Origin: Prado023 sp963714995
Lineage (GTDB): Bacteria > Actinomycetota > Actinomycetes > S36-B12 > CAIYMF01
Reading direction: 5' to 3'
Assembly (NCBI GenBank): GCA_963714995.1
Contig: CAVQQP010000007.1
Span: forward strand, 115,483 to 179,482
Length of the DNA stretch: 64,000 nucleotides
Both the position numbers and the translations under genes were made by a program. The notes beneath the pieces are model-generated. The model was not told where the DNA came from. It searched no databases and saw only the letters and a program-made list of their open reading frames with translations. Positions 44,813-54,865 of the stretch are shown piece by piece (within the stretch, counting starts at the first letter, position 1; every line of letters begins with the position of its first letter).

Positions 44813-46015
44813 ATGATGGACGACGTCCGCATCGTAGGTGAAGATCCATTGGTGGCCGCCCTTCGCCTGGAGAACTCCCTGCTCCTGGAGACGAACAAGG
44901 ACCTCGCCAAGCAGTTGTCGGCCGCACGCGCCGCCCAGGCTGAGGTAGCAGGCCGTCATGAGGTGGACCGCTCCCCTGCGCCGGATCCAGGAGATGGCTC
45001 GGCTGCGCAAGCAGGAGCGCCGCAGGCGCACCGACTCCGCCGCATCGAGGCGCCTGCAGCGCGGAGCACCTCGAGCAGAACACGGGACGACCCGATCTCA
45101 CCTTCCGGCCGACACCGACGGAACCACGCCAGGTCGGACACGTGGCGCCGGTCATCAGCGACGCCCAGGCGGCGCGCTACCCACTCCTGGCCCGGACGCG
45201 CGAGTGGATGTCGGGACGACCGCATCCCCGGTCCGGACATCCAGCCCTTGCGGCGGGGACGCTCGGGACGCGTGCTCGTCATCGCACACGTCTTCTACCC
45301 GGAGATCTGGCCCGAGCTGGCCCTGCGGATCGAGCGCATCCCGGCCCCGTACGACGTGGTCGTCACGCTCGTCGAGGGGCATTCAGCCGGACTCGTGGAC
45401 CACATCGTCGCCCAGTTCCCGAACGTCGTGATCGAGACGCTACCCAACCGCGGCCGCGACATCTGGCCCCTCGTGCGCGTCGCCGAACTCGGACTCATCG
45501 GCGACTACGACGCCGTGCTGAAGCTGCACACCAAGAGCAGCGTTCACCGCTTGGACGGGGATGCCTGGCGGGACAGGCTCCTCGACTCCCTGTGCCCGAC
45601 GCCGGAGGGGATCGGGCTGATCCTCGAGCTGCTCCGGCGCGATCCCGAGGTCGGGATGATCGCCCCCGCCGGCGCTGTGCTCGGCCAGGAGTTCTGGGGT
45701 GGCAACGGACCGCTGATCGAACGCCCTCGCAGCGCGGAGTGGGATTCCGCGTCGAACCCCGCAGCAGTCTGGTTCCCCGGCGGCTCGATGTTCTGGAGTC
45801 GCCCGGGCCCGCTCAACCGGCTGCGCAAGGCGGGTCTCACGATGGAGGACTTCGAGCACGAGGTCGTCACCCTGGATTGCACGACAGCCCACGCGCTCGA
45901 GCGCTTCTTCGGCGCCCTGGTCGCTGACGCGGGCGAGACTGTCATCGGCACCGACGAGGTCGCCGGTCGGCTGGCGCGCGCGCGGGCCAACCCGCTTGAC
46001 GGCTCCACTGCCTGA
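44813..46015 (+). CDS. RgpF-like rhamnan synthesis protein, frameshifted
   Basis: A 400-codon frame whose last 230 residues match the rhamnan synthesis F family (RgpF, PF05045), putative glycosyltransferases of rhamnose-rich cell-wall polysaccharides. The matching part has VLVIAHVFYPEIWPELALRI, DVVVTLVEGHSAGLVDHIV, TLPNRGRDIWPLVRVAELGL, VLKLHTKSSVHRLDGDAWRD and FPGGSMFWSRPGPLNRLRKA. The N-terminus is a short coiled coil (LENSLLLETNKDLAKQLSAA). The stretch 44960-45240 jumps among frames (for example ISDAQAARYPLLARTREWMS), so at least two indels occur there. A GGAGGG site precedes the ATG at 44813. It opens the glycan island next to tRNA-Thr. Confidence 0.75.
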   Translation: MMDDVRIVGEDPLVAALRLENSLLLETNKDLAKQLSAARAAQAEVAGRHEVDRSPAPDPGDGSAAQAGAPQAHRLRRIEAPAARSTSSRTRDDPISPSGRHRRNHARSDTWRRSSATPRRRATHSWPGRASGCRDDRIPGPDIQPLRRGRSGRVLVIAHVFYPEIWPELALRIERIPAPYDVVVTLVEGHSAGLVDHIVAQFPNVVIETLPNRGRDIWPLVRVAELGLIGDYDAVLKLHTKSSVHRLDGDAWRDRLLDSLCPTPEGIGLILELLRRDPEVGMIAPAGAVLGQEFWGGNGPLIERPRSAEWDSASNPAAVWFPGGSMFWSRPGPLNRLRKAGLTMEDFEHEVVTLDCTTAHALERFFGALVADAGETVIGTDEVAGRLARARANPLDGSTA

Positions 46016-46121
46016 GCTGCAGACCGTTGGAGCCTCGCCCGCCAGGCGATCCGGGCCAGCAGCGGTCGCGTGACTGACCACAGCCGAGTCAGACACGAGC
46101 GCCACTGAGTCAGGAGACATC

Positions 46122-46726
46122 ATGCAGGTTGAGCAGATGTCCATCGAGGGCGCGTGGGTGTTCACCCCGCGCATCCACGGTGACGAGCGCGGCGCGTTCC
46201 TCGAGTGGTTCAAGGACCCGAGTTCACCGGAGACCGTCGGCCACCGCCTCGACCTGGTCCAGGCCAACGCGTCGGTCTCCGCCAAGGGGGTGCTCCGCGG
46301 GATCCACTTCGCCGACGTGCCGCCCGGCCAGGCCAAGTACGTGACCTGCGTGACGGGCTCGGTGCTCGACGTGATCGTCGACATCCGGGTCGGGTCGCCC
46401 ACCTTCGGCCAGTGGACCTCGGTCCTGCTCGACGACCGCGACCGCCGGGCGGTGTACCTGTCCGAGGGGCTGGGGCACGGCTTCTGCTCCCTGGAGGACG
46501 GCTCGACCGTGGTGTACCTGTGCAGCGCGGGCTACAACCCGTCCGGCGAGCACGAGGTGCATCCGCTCGACCCAGCGATCGGGATCGAGTGGCCGCTCGA
46601 CGGGCGCGAGCCGGAGCTGTCCGCGAAGGACGCGGCGGCGCCCACCCTGGCCGAGGCCGCAGCGTGGGCCTGCTGCCGGTCTACGAGGACTGCGTGGCCC
46701 ACCGGCCGGGGCCTGGCGCTCGCTGA
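46122..46726 (+). CDS. rmlC: dTDP-4-dehydrorhamnose 3,5-epimerase, frameshifted near its end
   Basis: RmlC is the third step to dTDP-L-rhamnose. A cupin of about 200 residues: FTPRIHGDERGAFLEWFKDP, VQANASVSAKGVLRGIHFAD (catalytic His), PGQAKYVTCVTGSVLDVIVD, then LLDDRDRRAVYLSEGLGHGF. The Tyr-containing YLCSAGYNPSGEHEVHPLDP and PELSAKDAAAPTL follow. After an indel near 46665 it ends LLPVYEDCVAHRPGPGAR. AGGAGACATC precedes the ATG. It lies in the cluster with rmlD, rmlB and rmlA. Confidence 0.92.
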
Positions 46727-46843
46727 TCGCCGCCGATGGCCCCGGGCGCTGCGCCGCGCGACGCGGCCGTGATCGCGATGGCGCGGGCCACGTCGCCATC
46801 GGGACCTACCATGGTGCCGAGCGGCGATGGAGGCAGGGGGCCG

Positions 46844-47531
46844 ATGGACGCGACACGCGGGCAACGCGGACGTCGCAGTGGTGATCCCCGCCCTGAACGA
46901 GTCCACCGTGATCGGCGGACGTGATCGCGGGGCTGCGCGCGAGGTTCCCGCTGGTCATCCTCGTCGACGACGGGTCCACGGACGGGACAGCGCGAGGCGG
47001 CCCGGTCGGCCGGAGCGCGGGTCGTCCGACATGGCGTGAACCTCGGCCAGGGCGGGGCCCTGCGCACGGGCATCGCTGCGGCCCTGCGGCTGCCCCAGGT
47101 CCAGTGGATCGTCACCTTCGACGCCGACGGCCAGCACCAGCCCGACGATGCCGCTGCCCTGATCGAGCGGGCCCGGCAGGGGGACGTGGACATCGTCCTG
47201 GGCACCCGGTTCGGCGACCAGGAGGTCGAGGCAGGCCCCGCGAAGCGGCTGCTGCTCAAGGCTGCCCTCGTCTACACCCGGGCCGAGACCAAGCTGCCGC
47301 TGACCGACACCCACAACGGGCTGCGGGCCATGAGCCGGGGCTTCGCCGAGGGCCTGAGCCATCCGCGAGCGCGGGATGGGCCACGCCACCGAGATCCTCG
47401 ACCACGTGGCCAAGTCCGGCGCCCGCTGGGTCGAGGTGCCCGTCCACATCAGGTACACCGACTACTCGAAGGCGAAGGGACAGCCCATGATCAACTCCGT
47501 CAACATCCTCTTCGACTCCTGGTTCCGGTGA
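46844..47531 (+). CDS. Family 2 glycosyltransferase (polyprenyl-phosphate sugar synthase type), frameshifted
   Basis: About 228 residues, related to the GT2 at 25.8 kb. Features across frames: ADVAVVIPALNESTVIG, FPLVILVDDGSTDGTA with the UDP/GDP-binding Asp residues, VNLGQGGALRTGIAAALRL, IVTFDADGQHQPDDAAALI (catalytic Asp), LPLTDTHNGLRAMSRGFAEG, then after an indel RGMGHATEILDHVAKSGARW and HIRYTDYSKAKGQPM. Indels lie near 46860, 46917, 46992 and 47365. The start is the ATG at 46844 with GGAGGC upstream. It is followed after four bases by a DUF2304 gene, forming a pair. Confidence 0.85.
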
Positions 47532-47535
47532 TCTG

Positions 47536-47970
47536 ATGGCACGCCTGGTCTTCGTCGCGCTCGTCGTCGCGGGCACCGCCCTCGTCTGGCGCGGTCGTGA
47601 CTCCGCCCACGGCCGGGCGGGCAAGCGTCTGCTCCTGATCGGCTTCGCCGGCCTGGTGATCTTCACGATCCTGTTCCCCGAGACGACCACGGTCGCCGCG
47701 GGCTGGCTCGGGATCGGGCGCGGCACCGACCTGGTCTTCTACCTGACGTCCTTCGCCGTCATGTTCCTGGCGGCCCTCGTCTACCTGAAGTTCAAGCGCC
47801 TGGAGGATCGGATCGCCACCCTCACCACGGAGCTGGCGCTGCGGGAGTTCGATGGGGAGACTGCCAGGGACGGGGCTGACCCGACGCTCGTGAGCAGCGA
47901 GCGCGCTACTGGCCGCCGGTCACGCGCATCAGCGGCAGGGCCTCCGCCAGTGCCTCGCGCCAGTCCCTGA
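47536..47970 (+). CDS. DUF2304 membrane protein
   Basis: 144 residues. Three membrane segments (VFVALVVAGTALVWRG, LLLIGFAGLVIFTILF, VFYLTSFAVMFLAALVYLKF) are followed by the amphipathic helix RLEDRIATLTTELALREF, as in DUF2304. It is the partner of the GT2 just upstream. The last 45 residues are Arg/Ser/Pro-rich and overlap the 3' end of the convergent rmlD, so the true end may be earlier. Confidence 0.8.
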   Translation: MARLVFVALVVAGTALVWRGRDSAHGRAGKRLLLIGFAGLVIFTILFPETTTVAAGWLGIGRGTDLVFYLTSFAVMFLAALVYLKFKRLEDRIATLTTELALREFDGETARDGADPTLVSSERATGRRSRASAAGPPPVPRASP

Positions 47971-48804
47971 TCGGGCGCGAGGCCGACAGCGGCCCAGCGA
48001 TCGTGGCCAAGGACGCTGTAGGCCGGTCGCGGTGCCGGGCGCGGGAAGGCGTCGGTCGTCGTCGGCTGGACCCGCTCGGGGTCGGCCCCGATGAGCCGGT
48101 AGATCTCTCGCGTGAACTCGAACCACGTCGTCTGCCCGGACGACGTCCCGTGGTAGATGCCCAGCAGGGGCGCCGGATTCGAGCAGCGCGACGATCTGAC
48201 GCGCCAGGTCCCGGCTCCACGTGGGCTGGCCCCGCTGGTCGTCCACGACGGAGATCCTCGGGCCTGGACGCCTCGAGGGCGAGCATGGTCCTGACGAAGT
48301 TGGGTCCGTGGACGCCGTACAGCCACGCCGTCCGCACCAGGAAGGTCCGGTCCGGCAGGACCTCCGCGGACGGCGACCTCGCCGGCCAGCTTCGTTCGGC
48401 CGTAGGCCGAGCGGGGTGCCGGCTGGGCGTCCTCGGCGTAGGGGGCCGTGGCGTCGCCGGCGAACACGTAGTCGGTGCTGATGTGGACCAGGCGGATCCC
48501 GGGACGCTGCGCGATCTGCAGCCGCCAGGACGCGCGGGCCCTCGCCGTTCACGCGCAGCGCGAGGTCCTCATGCTCCTCCGCTGCGTCGACGGCGGTGTA
48601 GGCGGCGGCGTTGACGACCACGTCGGGACGGATCGAGTCGAGGGCCGACGGCCACCGAGTCCGGCGCGGTGATGTCGATCTCGGGCAGGTCCATGCCCGA
48701 CGACCTCGTGACCGGCCGCGGCGATGACGTCCATCAGGTCGTGCCCGAGCATGCCCGTTGGCCCCCACGACCAGCCATCGGGTCGGCGCGGTCACGTGCC
48801 GCAT
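47906..48804 (-). CDS. rmlD: dTDP-4-dehydrorhamnose reductase, multiply frameshifted
   Basis: RmlD makes dTDP-L-rhamnose, the last step. Joined frames give WLVVGANGMLGHDLMDVIA (NADPH fold), LDSIRPDVVVNAAAYTAVDA and EHEDLALRVNGEGPRVLAAA. DYVFAGDATAPYAEDAQPAP and SAYGRTKLAGEVAV follow, with the catalytic Tyr-x-x-x-Lys. Later come TAWLYGVHGPNFVRTML, VVDDQRGQPTWSRDLARQIV, GIYHGTSSGQTTWFEFTREI and the end DWREALAEALPLMRVTG. About six or seven indels lie between 48110 and 48760. The ATG at 48804 follows the rmlB stop by three bases (a GTG at 48807 is also possible). Confidence 0.85.
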
Positions 48805-48807
48805 CAC

Positions 48808-49797
48808 TCACAGGGCGGGCTTCGCTTCCTTCAGCGGTCGCCACCAGGCCTCGTTGCGCCTGGTACCACGCCACCGTGTCGGCCAGGCCCTGGTCGAACG
48901 GCACCTCGGGGGCGTACCCGAGCTCGTCGGCGATCTTGGTGATGTCCACGGAGTAGCGCAGGTCGTGGCCCTTGCGGTCCTCGACCCGGCGCACCATGTC
49001 CCATCCCACGCCCATGGCAGCCAGGAGGCGCTCGGTGAGCTCGAGGTTGGTCAGCTCGGTGCCACCGCCGATGTTGTACGTCTCCCCTGCGCGGCCCTTT
49101 GCCAGGACCAGGTTGATGCCCGCGGCAGTGGTCGTCGACGTGCAGCCAGTCACGCACGTTGAGCCCCTCGCCGTAGAGCGGCACCTGCAGGCCGTCCATC
49201 AGGTTCGTGACGAACAGCGGGATGACCTTCTCCGGGAACTGGTAGGGCCCGTAGTTGTTCGAGCAGCGGGTGATGCAGACGTCCATGCCGAAGGTGCGGC
49301 CGTACGCACGCGCCAGCAGGTCGGAGCCGGCCTTGGAGGCGCTGTAGGGGGAGTTGGGCTCGAGGGGACGGGTCTCGTCCCACGAGCCCTCAGCGATCGA
49401 CCCGTAGACCTCGTCGGTGCTGACGTGCACGAACCGGCCGATGCCGGCGTTGAGCGCCGCCTGCAGCAGGGTCTGGGTGCCCGAGCACGTTGGTGACGAC
49501 GAAGTCCGAGGCGCCCGTGATCGAGCGGTCGACGTGCGACTCGGCGGCGAAGTGCACCACCGCGTCGTGGCCCGGCAGGAGGTCGTTGACGAGGTCGACG
49601 TCGCAGATGTCGCCCTCGACGAAGCGGTAGCGGGGCGAGTCGGCCACCGCGGCGAGGTTGTCCAGGCACCCGGCGTAGGTCAGCTTGTCCAGGACGGTGA
49701 CCTCGGCACCGACAGTCTCCGGGTAGGCATCGGCCAGCTGCCGGCGGACGTAGTTCGAGCCGATGAACCCGGCGGCGCCGGTCACGAGGATCTTCAC
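48808..49797 (-). CDS. rmlB: dTDP-glucose 4,6-dehydratase, frameshifted
   Basis: RmlB dehydrates dTDP-glucose. About 328 residues. ILVTGAAGFIGSNYVRRQL holds the NAD-binding G-x-x-G-x-x-G. TVLDKLTYAGCLDNLAAV, VVHFAAESHVDRSITGASDF and HVSTDEVYGSIAEG follow, then PYSASKAGSDLLARAYGRTF with the catalytic Tyr-x-x-x-Lys, ITRCSNNYGPYQFPEKVIPL, YGEGLNVRDWLHVDDH and the C-terminal WWRPLKEAKPAL. Frame changes lie near 49485, 49125 and 48850. The start is GTG at 49797 with GGGAGA upstream. It is divergent from rmlA across a 149-base gap that must hold both promoters. Confidence 0.93.
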
Positions 49798-49946
49798 GTT
49801 CTCCCTGTTCCGGCCGCACTTCAGGGAGCAGCGGCCTCGAGCCCGCCGGATTCTACCGGGCGCGCGGCGCGGGCGATGCTGCGCGCGGGTCGGCGTGCGT
49901 GGCCAACGTCCAAGGGCGGCCCGCGACACATGGGAGACTTCTCCCC

Positions 49947-50839
49947 GTGAAGGGGATCGTCCTTGCCGGGGGAACCGGGTCGCGGCTCTGGCCGATCACG
50001 CGTGGCGTCAGCAAGCAGCTGCTGCCCGTGTACGACAAGCCGATGGTGAACTACCCGATCGCGACGCTCATGAACGCGGGCCTTCGCGAGATCCTGATCA
50101 TCACGACCCCCGAGGACCAGCCGGCCTTCATCAGGCTGTTGGGCGATGGGTCCGAGCTCGGAGTCCAGTTCTCCTACGTCGTGCAGGAGCGGCCCGAGGG
50201 ACTGGCGCAGGCATTCCTGCTCGGCGAGCAGTTCCTCGGCGGTGACGCGGCCGCCCTGGTGCTCGGTGACAACATCTTCCACGGTCCCGGGCTGGGCCGG
50301 CAGCTGCGCGCCCTGCATGGCATCGAAGGCGGTCACGTCTTCGCCTACCGGGTGGCGAACCCGAGCGAGTACGGGGTGGTGGAGTTCGACGCCACCGGGC
50401 GCGCGGTGTCGCTGGAGGAGAAGCCCAGCCAGGCCACGCTCCAACTACGCGGTGCCCGGCCTCTACTTCTACGGACCGGACATCGTCGAGGTGGCCCGGT
50501 CGATCACGACCCTCCGCACGGGGCGAGCTCGAGATCACGGCCGTGAACCAGCACTACCTGGCTCAGGAGAGACTCACCGTCTCAGTCCTCCCGCGGGGCA
50601 CCGCGTGGCTGGACACCGGGACGTTCCGCTCCCTGCACGACGCCGCCGAGTATGTGCGGGTCATGGAGGACCGGCAGGGCGTGAAGCTCGCCTGCCTGGA
50701 GGAGATCGCCTGGCGCAACGGCTGGATCGATGACGACCAGCTGCTGGCCCTGGCTGAGCCCCTGCGCAAGAGCGGTTACGGGGTCTACATGGCGGGGCTG
50801 CTGGCCGAGTCGATGCACGATGAGCGCGACCAGCAGTAG
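49947..50839 (+). CDS. rmlA: Glucose-1-phosphate thymidylyltransferase, frameshifted
   Basis: RmlA starts dTDP-L-rhamnose synthesis. About 296 residues. It has the nucleotidyltransferase signature GIVLAGGTGSRLWPITRGVS, KQLLPVYDKPMVNYPIATLM, ITTPEDQPAFIRLLGDGS, EGLAQAFLLGEQFLGGDA, LVLGDNIFHGPGLGRQL and VANPSEYGVVEFDATGRAVS. Next are NYAVPGLYFYGPDIVEVARS, GELEITAVNQHYLAQERLTV and GTAWLDTGTFRSLHDAAEYV. Frame changes lie near 50435 and 50508. The start is GTG at 49947. Confidence 0.94.
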
Positions 50840-50860
50840 ACCTGGCGTCGGGAGGACGAG

Positions 50861-51465
50861 ATGAGCATCACGAGGATCGCGGACACGGCTGACGTCTCGC
50901 CGGACGCATCGATCGGGGCGGGCTCGTCGATCTGGCACCTCGCCCAGGTCCGCGAGGGCGCGGTCCTGGGGGAGAACTGCGTCGTCGGGCCGGGGCGCCT
51001 ACATCGGTCCCGGCGTCCGGATCGGTCGCAACGTGAAGATCCAGAACTACGCCCTGGTCTACGAGCCGGCGGTGGTGGGGGATGGTGCGTTCATCGGTCC
51101 GGCGGCGGTGTTCACCAACGACCACTTCCCGCGGTCGGTGAACCCGGACGGGTCCGTGAAGTCCGGTCACGACTGGGAGCCGGTGGGGGTGACCGTGCTG
51201 GAGGGTGCCTCGATCGGGGCGCGGTCGGTGTGCGTGGCACCGGTGACGATCGGGCGCTGGGCGCTGGTGGCGGCGGGGGCGACGGTGATCCGCGATGTGC
51301 CGGACTTCGCGCTCGTGGTCGGGTCCCCGGCGCGGCGGATCGGCTGGGTCGGCCGGGCCGGAGTGCCCCTGGTGCAGGCCGAGGACGACGCCGAGCACGT
51401 GGGTCTGCCCGCAGACGGGCGCGCGGTACCGGCAGGTTTCCGAGGACGAGTTGGAGGAGTGCTGA
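50861..51465 (+). CDS. wbpD: UDP-2-acetamido-3-amino-2,3-dideoxy-glucuronate N-acetyltransferase (WbpD-like), frameshifted
   Basis: A left-handed beta-helix acetyltransferase of about 200 residues. Hexapeptide repeats run through SIGAGSSIWHLAQVREGAVL, IGPGVRIGRNVKIQNYALVY and EPAVVGDGAFIGPAAVFTND. VGVTVLEGASIGARSVCVAP and RWALVAAGATVIRDVPDFAL then lead to VVGSPARRIGWVGRAG. The FTNDHFPR loop is typical of the WbpD/WlbB group, which adds the 3-N-acetyl group. The C-terminus (WVCPQTGARYR, then a final Cys) could be a small metal-binding tail. Frame changes lie near 50990 and 51403. It is followed by genes for every other step of the same pathway. Confidence 0.8.
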
Positions 51466-51472
51466 GGTGGGG

Positions 51473-52552
51473 ATGATCCCGGCTGCGAAGCCGATCGTCG
51501 GGGACGAGGAGCGGGCCGCGGTGGACGCGGTGCTGGCCTCGGGTGGGCTGGCACAGGGCCCGCAGGTGGCGGCGTTCGAGGCGGAGTTCGCCGCCGTCGT
51601 GGGCGGCCGGGAGTGCGTGGCGGTCAACTCGGGCACGTCGGCGCTGCACATGGCCCTGATCGCGCTGGGGATCGGCGCCGGTGACGAGGTGATCGTCCCG
51701 TCGTTCACGTTCGCGGCGACGGCCAACGCGGTGGCCCTGGCCGGCGCGACCCCGGTGTTCGTCGACATCGAGCCCGACTCGTTCTGCATCTCGCCCGAGG
51801 CGATCGAGGCGGCGATCACCCCGCGGACCCGGGCGGTCATGCCGGTGCACCTCTACGGGCACCCGGCCGCGATGGACCGGATCATGGCCACTGGCCGCGA
51901 GCACGATCTCCTGGTCGTCGAGGACGCCGCCCAGGCCCACGCCGCCTCCCTGCAACGGCACCCCGGTGGGCGCCTTCGGCGATGCGGGCTGCTTCAGCTT
52001 CTACCCGACGAAGAACATGACCTCCGGCGAGGGCGGCATGGTCGTCCGCTGCGAGCCCGGAGACGGCGCGGATGGTGCGGCTGCTGCGCAACCAGGGCAT
52101 GGAGGTGCGCTACCGCAACGAGGTGGTCGGCTTCAACACCCGGATGACCGACATCCACGCGGCGATCGGCCGGGTCCAGCTGGGCAAGCTGGCCGGCTGG
52201 ACCGCCCAGCGCCAGGCCAACGCCGCGTTCCTGTCGGCCAACCTCGAGGGGGTCGTGGTGCCCGAGCGTGGCCGAGGGCGCGGTGCACGTGTACCACCAG
52301 TACACGATCCGGGTCCCCGGGCACGACCAGGATGGGTTCGTCGCCGCGCTGGCCGAGCGTGGCGTCGGGTCCGGGGTGTACTACCCGACCCCGGTGCACG
52401 CCCTGCCCTCGTTCGGGCTCGACCTGGACCTGCCGGAGACCGCCAAGGCGGCCCGGGAGGTCATCTCGCTGCCCGTGCACCCGTCGCTGAGCCAGGCCGA
52501 CCTCGAGACGATCGTCGAGGCCGTCAACGCCGTCGCGAAGGCGGGTGCCTGA
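51473..52552 (+). CDS. wbpE: DegT/DnrJ/EryC1 aminotransferase (WbpE-like), frameshifted
   Basis: A PLP enzyme of about 358 residues that would install the 3-amino group on UDP-3-keto-GlcNAcA. Features: AKPIVGDEERAAVDAVLASG, QGPQVAAFEAEFAAVVG, CVAVNSGTSALHMALIALGI, VIVPSFTFAATANAVALAGA, DIEPDSFCISPEAIEAAITP and VMPVHLYGHPAAMDRIMA. VVEDAAQAHAA follows, then FSFYPTKNMTSGEGGMVV with the Schiff-base Lys, and NEVVGFNTRMTDIHAAIGRV. VYYPTPVHALPSFGLD closes it. Frame changes lie near 51890, 51955, 52058 and 52265. A GAGGTGGGG site precedes the ATG; a GTG at 51467 is possible. Confidence 0.88.
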
Positions 52553-53559
52553 ATGGCGAACCTGCGCGCCGGGTCTGATCGGGCTGGGCATGATGGGCCG
52601 GCACCACGCCCGCGTCCTGGCCTCCCTCGACGGGGTGGACCTGGTCGGCATCGCCGACCCGACCGGCGGTGTGCCCGGCGCCGCCCCCGTCGGGGTCCCC
52701 GTCGTCGGACTCGCTCGAGGAGCTGCTGGCCCTGGGGATCGACTACGCGATGGTCGCCACCCCCACGCAGTACCACCTCGAGACCGCGCTGACCCTGGCC
52801 GCGGCCGGGGTGCATGCCCTGATCGAGAAGCCGCTGACCACCGACGTGGAGTCGGCTCGCGAGATCGCCGAGGCCTTCGCGGCTGCCGGGCTGGTCGGCG
52901 CTGTCGGCCACATCGAGCGGTACAACCCGGCGCTGCAGCAGGCCCGGGCCCGGATCGCCAACGGGCGACCTCGGCGAGATCTACCAGATCACCACCCGTC
53001 GGCAGGGCCCGTTCCCGGGCCGGATCGCCGACGTCGGGGTGATCCTCGACCTGGCCACCCACGACATCGACCTCGACCGCGTGGGTCGCCCAGCAGCCCT
53101 ACGCTGCGCGTGGCGGCCCGTACCGCGCACCGCTCCGGTCGCCCGCACGAGGACCTCGTCGCGATCACCGGCCAACTGGCCGACGGGACCGTCACCAACC
53201 ACCTGGTCAACTGGCTGTCGCCGATGAAGGAGCGCGTCACGGTCATCACCGGCGAGAAGGGCGCCCTCGTGGCCGACACCCTGACCGCGGACCTCACGTT
53301 CTACGAGAACGGCGTGATCCCGACCGAGGGCGCGCTGGCGCGGTTCCGGGGCGTGACCGAGGGCAACATGACCCGGTACGCCTTCGCCAAGCCCGAGCCG
53401 CTGCGGATCGAGCACGAGAGCTTCCGCGACGCGCTCCTGGGCAAGGACGCGGACATCGTGACCCTGCGTCAGGCTGCAGCGACGGTGGCGGTGGCCAACG
53501 CGGCTGCGCGATCAGCAGCCGAGGGGACCGTCGTGGCCGTCGACCAGGTGGCAGGTTGA
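52553..53559 (+). CDS. wbpB: Gfo/Idh/MocA oxidoreductase, UDP-GlcNAcA 3-dehydrogenase type (WbpB-like), frameshifted
   Basis: About 334 residues. It has the Rossmann start GLIGLGMMGRHHARVLASLD, DLVGIADPTGGV, IDYAMVATPTQYHLETALTL, and the family motif HALIEKPLTTDVESAREIAE (Glu-Lys-Pro, catalytic Lys). VGHIERYNPALQQARARI, RRQGPFPGRIADVGVILDLA and THDIDL follow, as do HEDLVAITGQLADGTVTNHL and NWLSPMKERVTVITGEKGAL. WbpB/WlbA enzymes oxidise the 3-hydroxyl of UDP-GlcNAcA. Frame changes lie near 52575, 52705, 52970 and 53075. The ATG directly follows the wbpE stop. Confidence 0.85.
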
Positions 53560-54865
53560 TGGACATCTGCGTCGTCGGCCTGGGCAAGATCGGCCTGCCG
53601 CTGGCCGTGCAGTTCGCCTCGAAGGGCCACCAGGTCATCGGTGCCGACGTCAACCCGGCGACCGTGGAGCTGGTCAACGCCGGTCACGAGCCGTTCCCCG
53701 GTGAGGCGCACCTGGCCGAGAAGCTGCCGGGACGTCGTTGCCGACGGGCTGCTGACCGCGACCACCGACACCGCCGCCGCAGTCGCCCAGCTCGGACGCG
53801 GTCGTGGTCGTGGTGCCGCTGTTCGTCGACGAGGAGGCGCGACCGGACTTCGACTGGATGGACGCGGCCACGCAGAGCCGATCGGCGCGGGGCTGCAGGC
53901 CCGGGACGCTGGTCTCCTACGAGACGACCCTCCCGGTCGGCACCACCCGCGACCCGCTACGCACCGATGCTCGCCGAGGGGTCGGGCCTGGTCGCCGGAC
54001 GCGACTTCCACCTGGTGTTCTCCCCGGAGCGGGTGCTGACCGGACGAGTGTTCGCCGACCTGCGCCGCTACCCGAAGCTCGTCGGCGGAATCGATGACGC
54101 GAGTCGAGGCCGCAGGGACGGCGTTCTACGAGTCGGTGCTGGACTTCGACGACCGGCCGGATCTCCCGCGCCCGAACGGCGTGTGGCCGATGGGCTCGGC
54201 CGAGGCCGCCGAGATGGCCAAGCTCGCCGAGACGACCTACCGGGACGTCAACATCGGGCTGGCCAACCAGTTCGCGCGGTTCGCCGACACCCACGGCATC
54301 GACGTCCAGGCGGTGATCGAGGCCTGCAACTCCCAGCCGTACAGCCACATCCACTCGCCCGGGATCGCGGTCGGCGGGCACTGCATCCCGGTGTATCCGC
54401 GGCTCTACCTGTACAACGACCCGGACGCCACCATCGTCGCCGCGGCTCGTGCCGCCAATGCGGCGATGCCCGAGTACGCGGTCGCGCAGGCTCGCGGAGG
54501 CCTACGGCGACCTCACCGGCGCCCGGGTGGCCGTCCTCGGCGCCTCCTATCGGGGCGGGGTCAAGGAGACCGCGTTCTCCGGGGTCTTCCCGGTCGTCGC
54601 CGCGCTCCGCTCGGCTGGTGCACTCGTGGCAGTCCACGACCCGATGTTCACCGACGCCGAACTGGCCCAGCTACGGGTGGACCCCGTACCACCTCGGTGA
54701 GCCCCTCGACGCGCGCCGTCATCCAGGCCGACCACCTGGAGTACCGCTCGCTGACGCCCGGCGACCTCCCCGGAGCCGTCACGGTCGTGGACGGCCGTCG
54801 GATGCTCGAGCCGGCCAGATTGGCCGGGGGTGCGGGTGATCCAGATCGGACAGGGTCAGCGATGA
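53559..54865 (+). CDS. wbpA: UDP-N-acetyl-glucosamine 6-dehydrogenase type (WbpA-like), multiply frameshifted
   Basis: About 434 residues of the UDP-glucose/GDP-mannose dehydrogenase superfamily. DICVVGLGKIGLPLAVQFAS is the NAD-binding fold. VIGADVNPATVELVNAG, AVVVVVPLFVDEEARPDFDW, FHLVFSPERVLTGRVFADLR and PKLVGGID follow, then AEAAEMAKLAETTYRDVNIG, the catalytic Cys in GIAVGGHCIPVYPR, and VAVLGASYRGGVKETAFSG with VAVHDPMF. It could oxidise UDP-GlcNAc (WbpA) or UDP-ManNAc (WecC); the neighbours favour WbpA. Frame changes lie near 53730, 53795, 53880, 53955, 54095, 54495, 54675 and 54830. The ATG overlaps the wbpB stop (TGATG) and the stop overlaps the next start. Confidence 0.83.
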
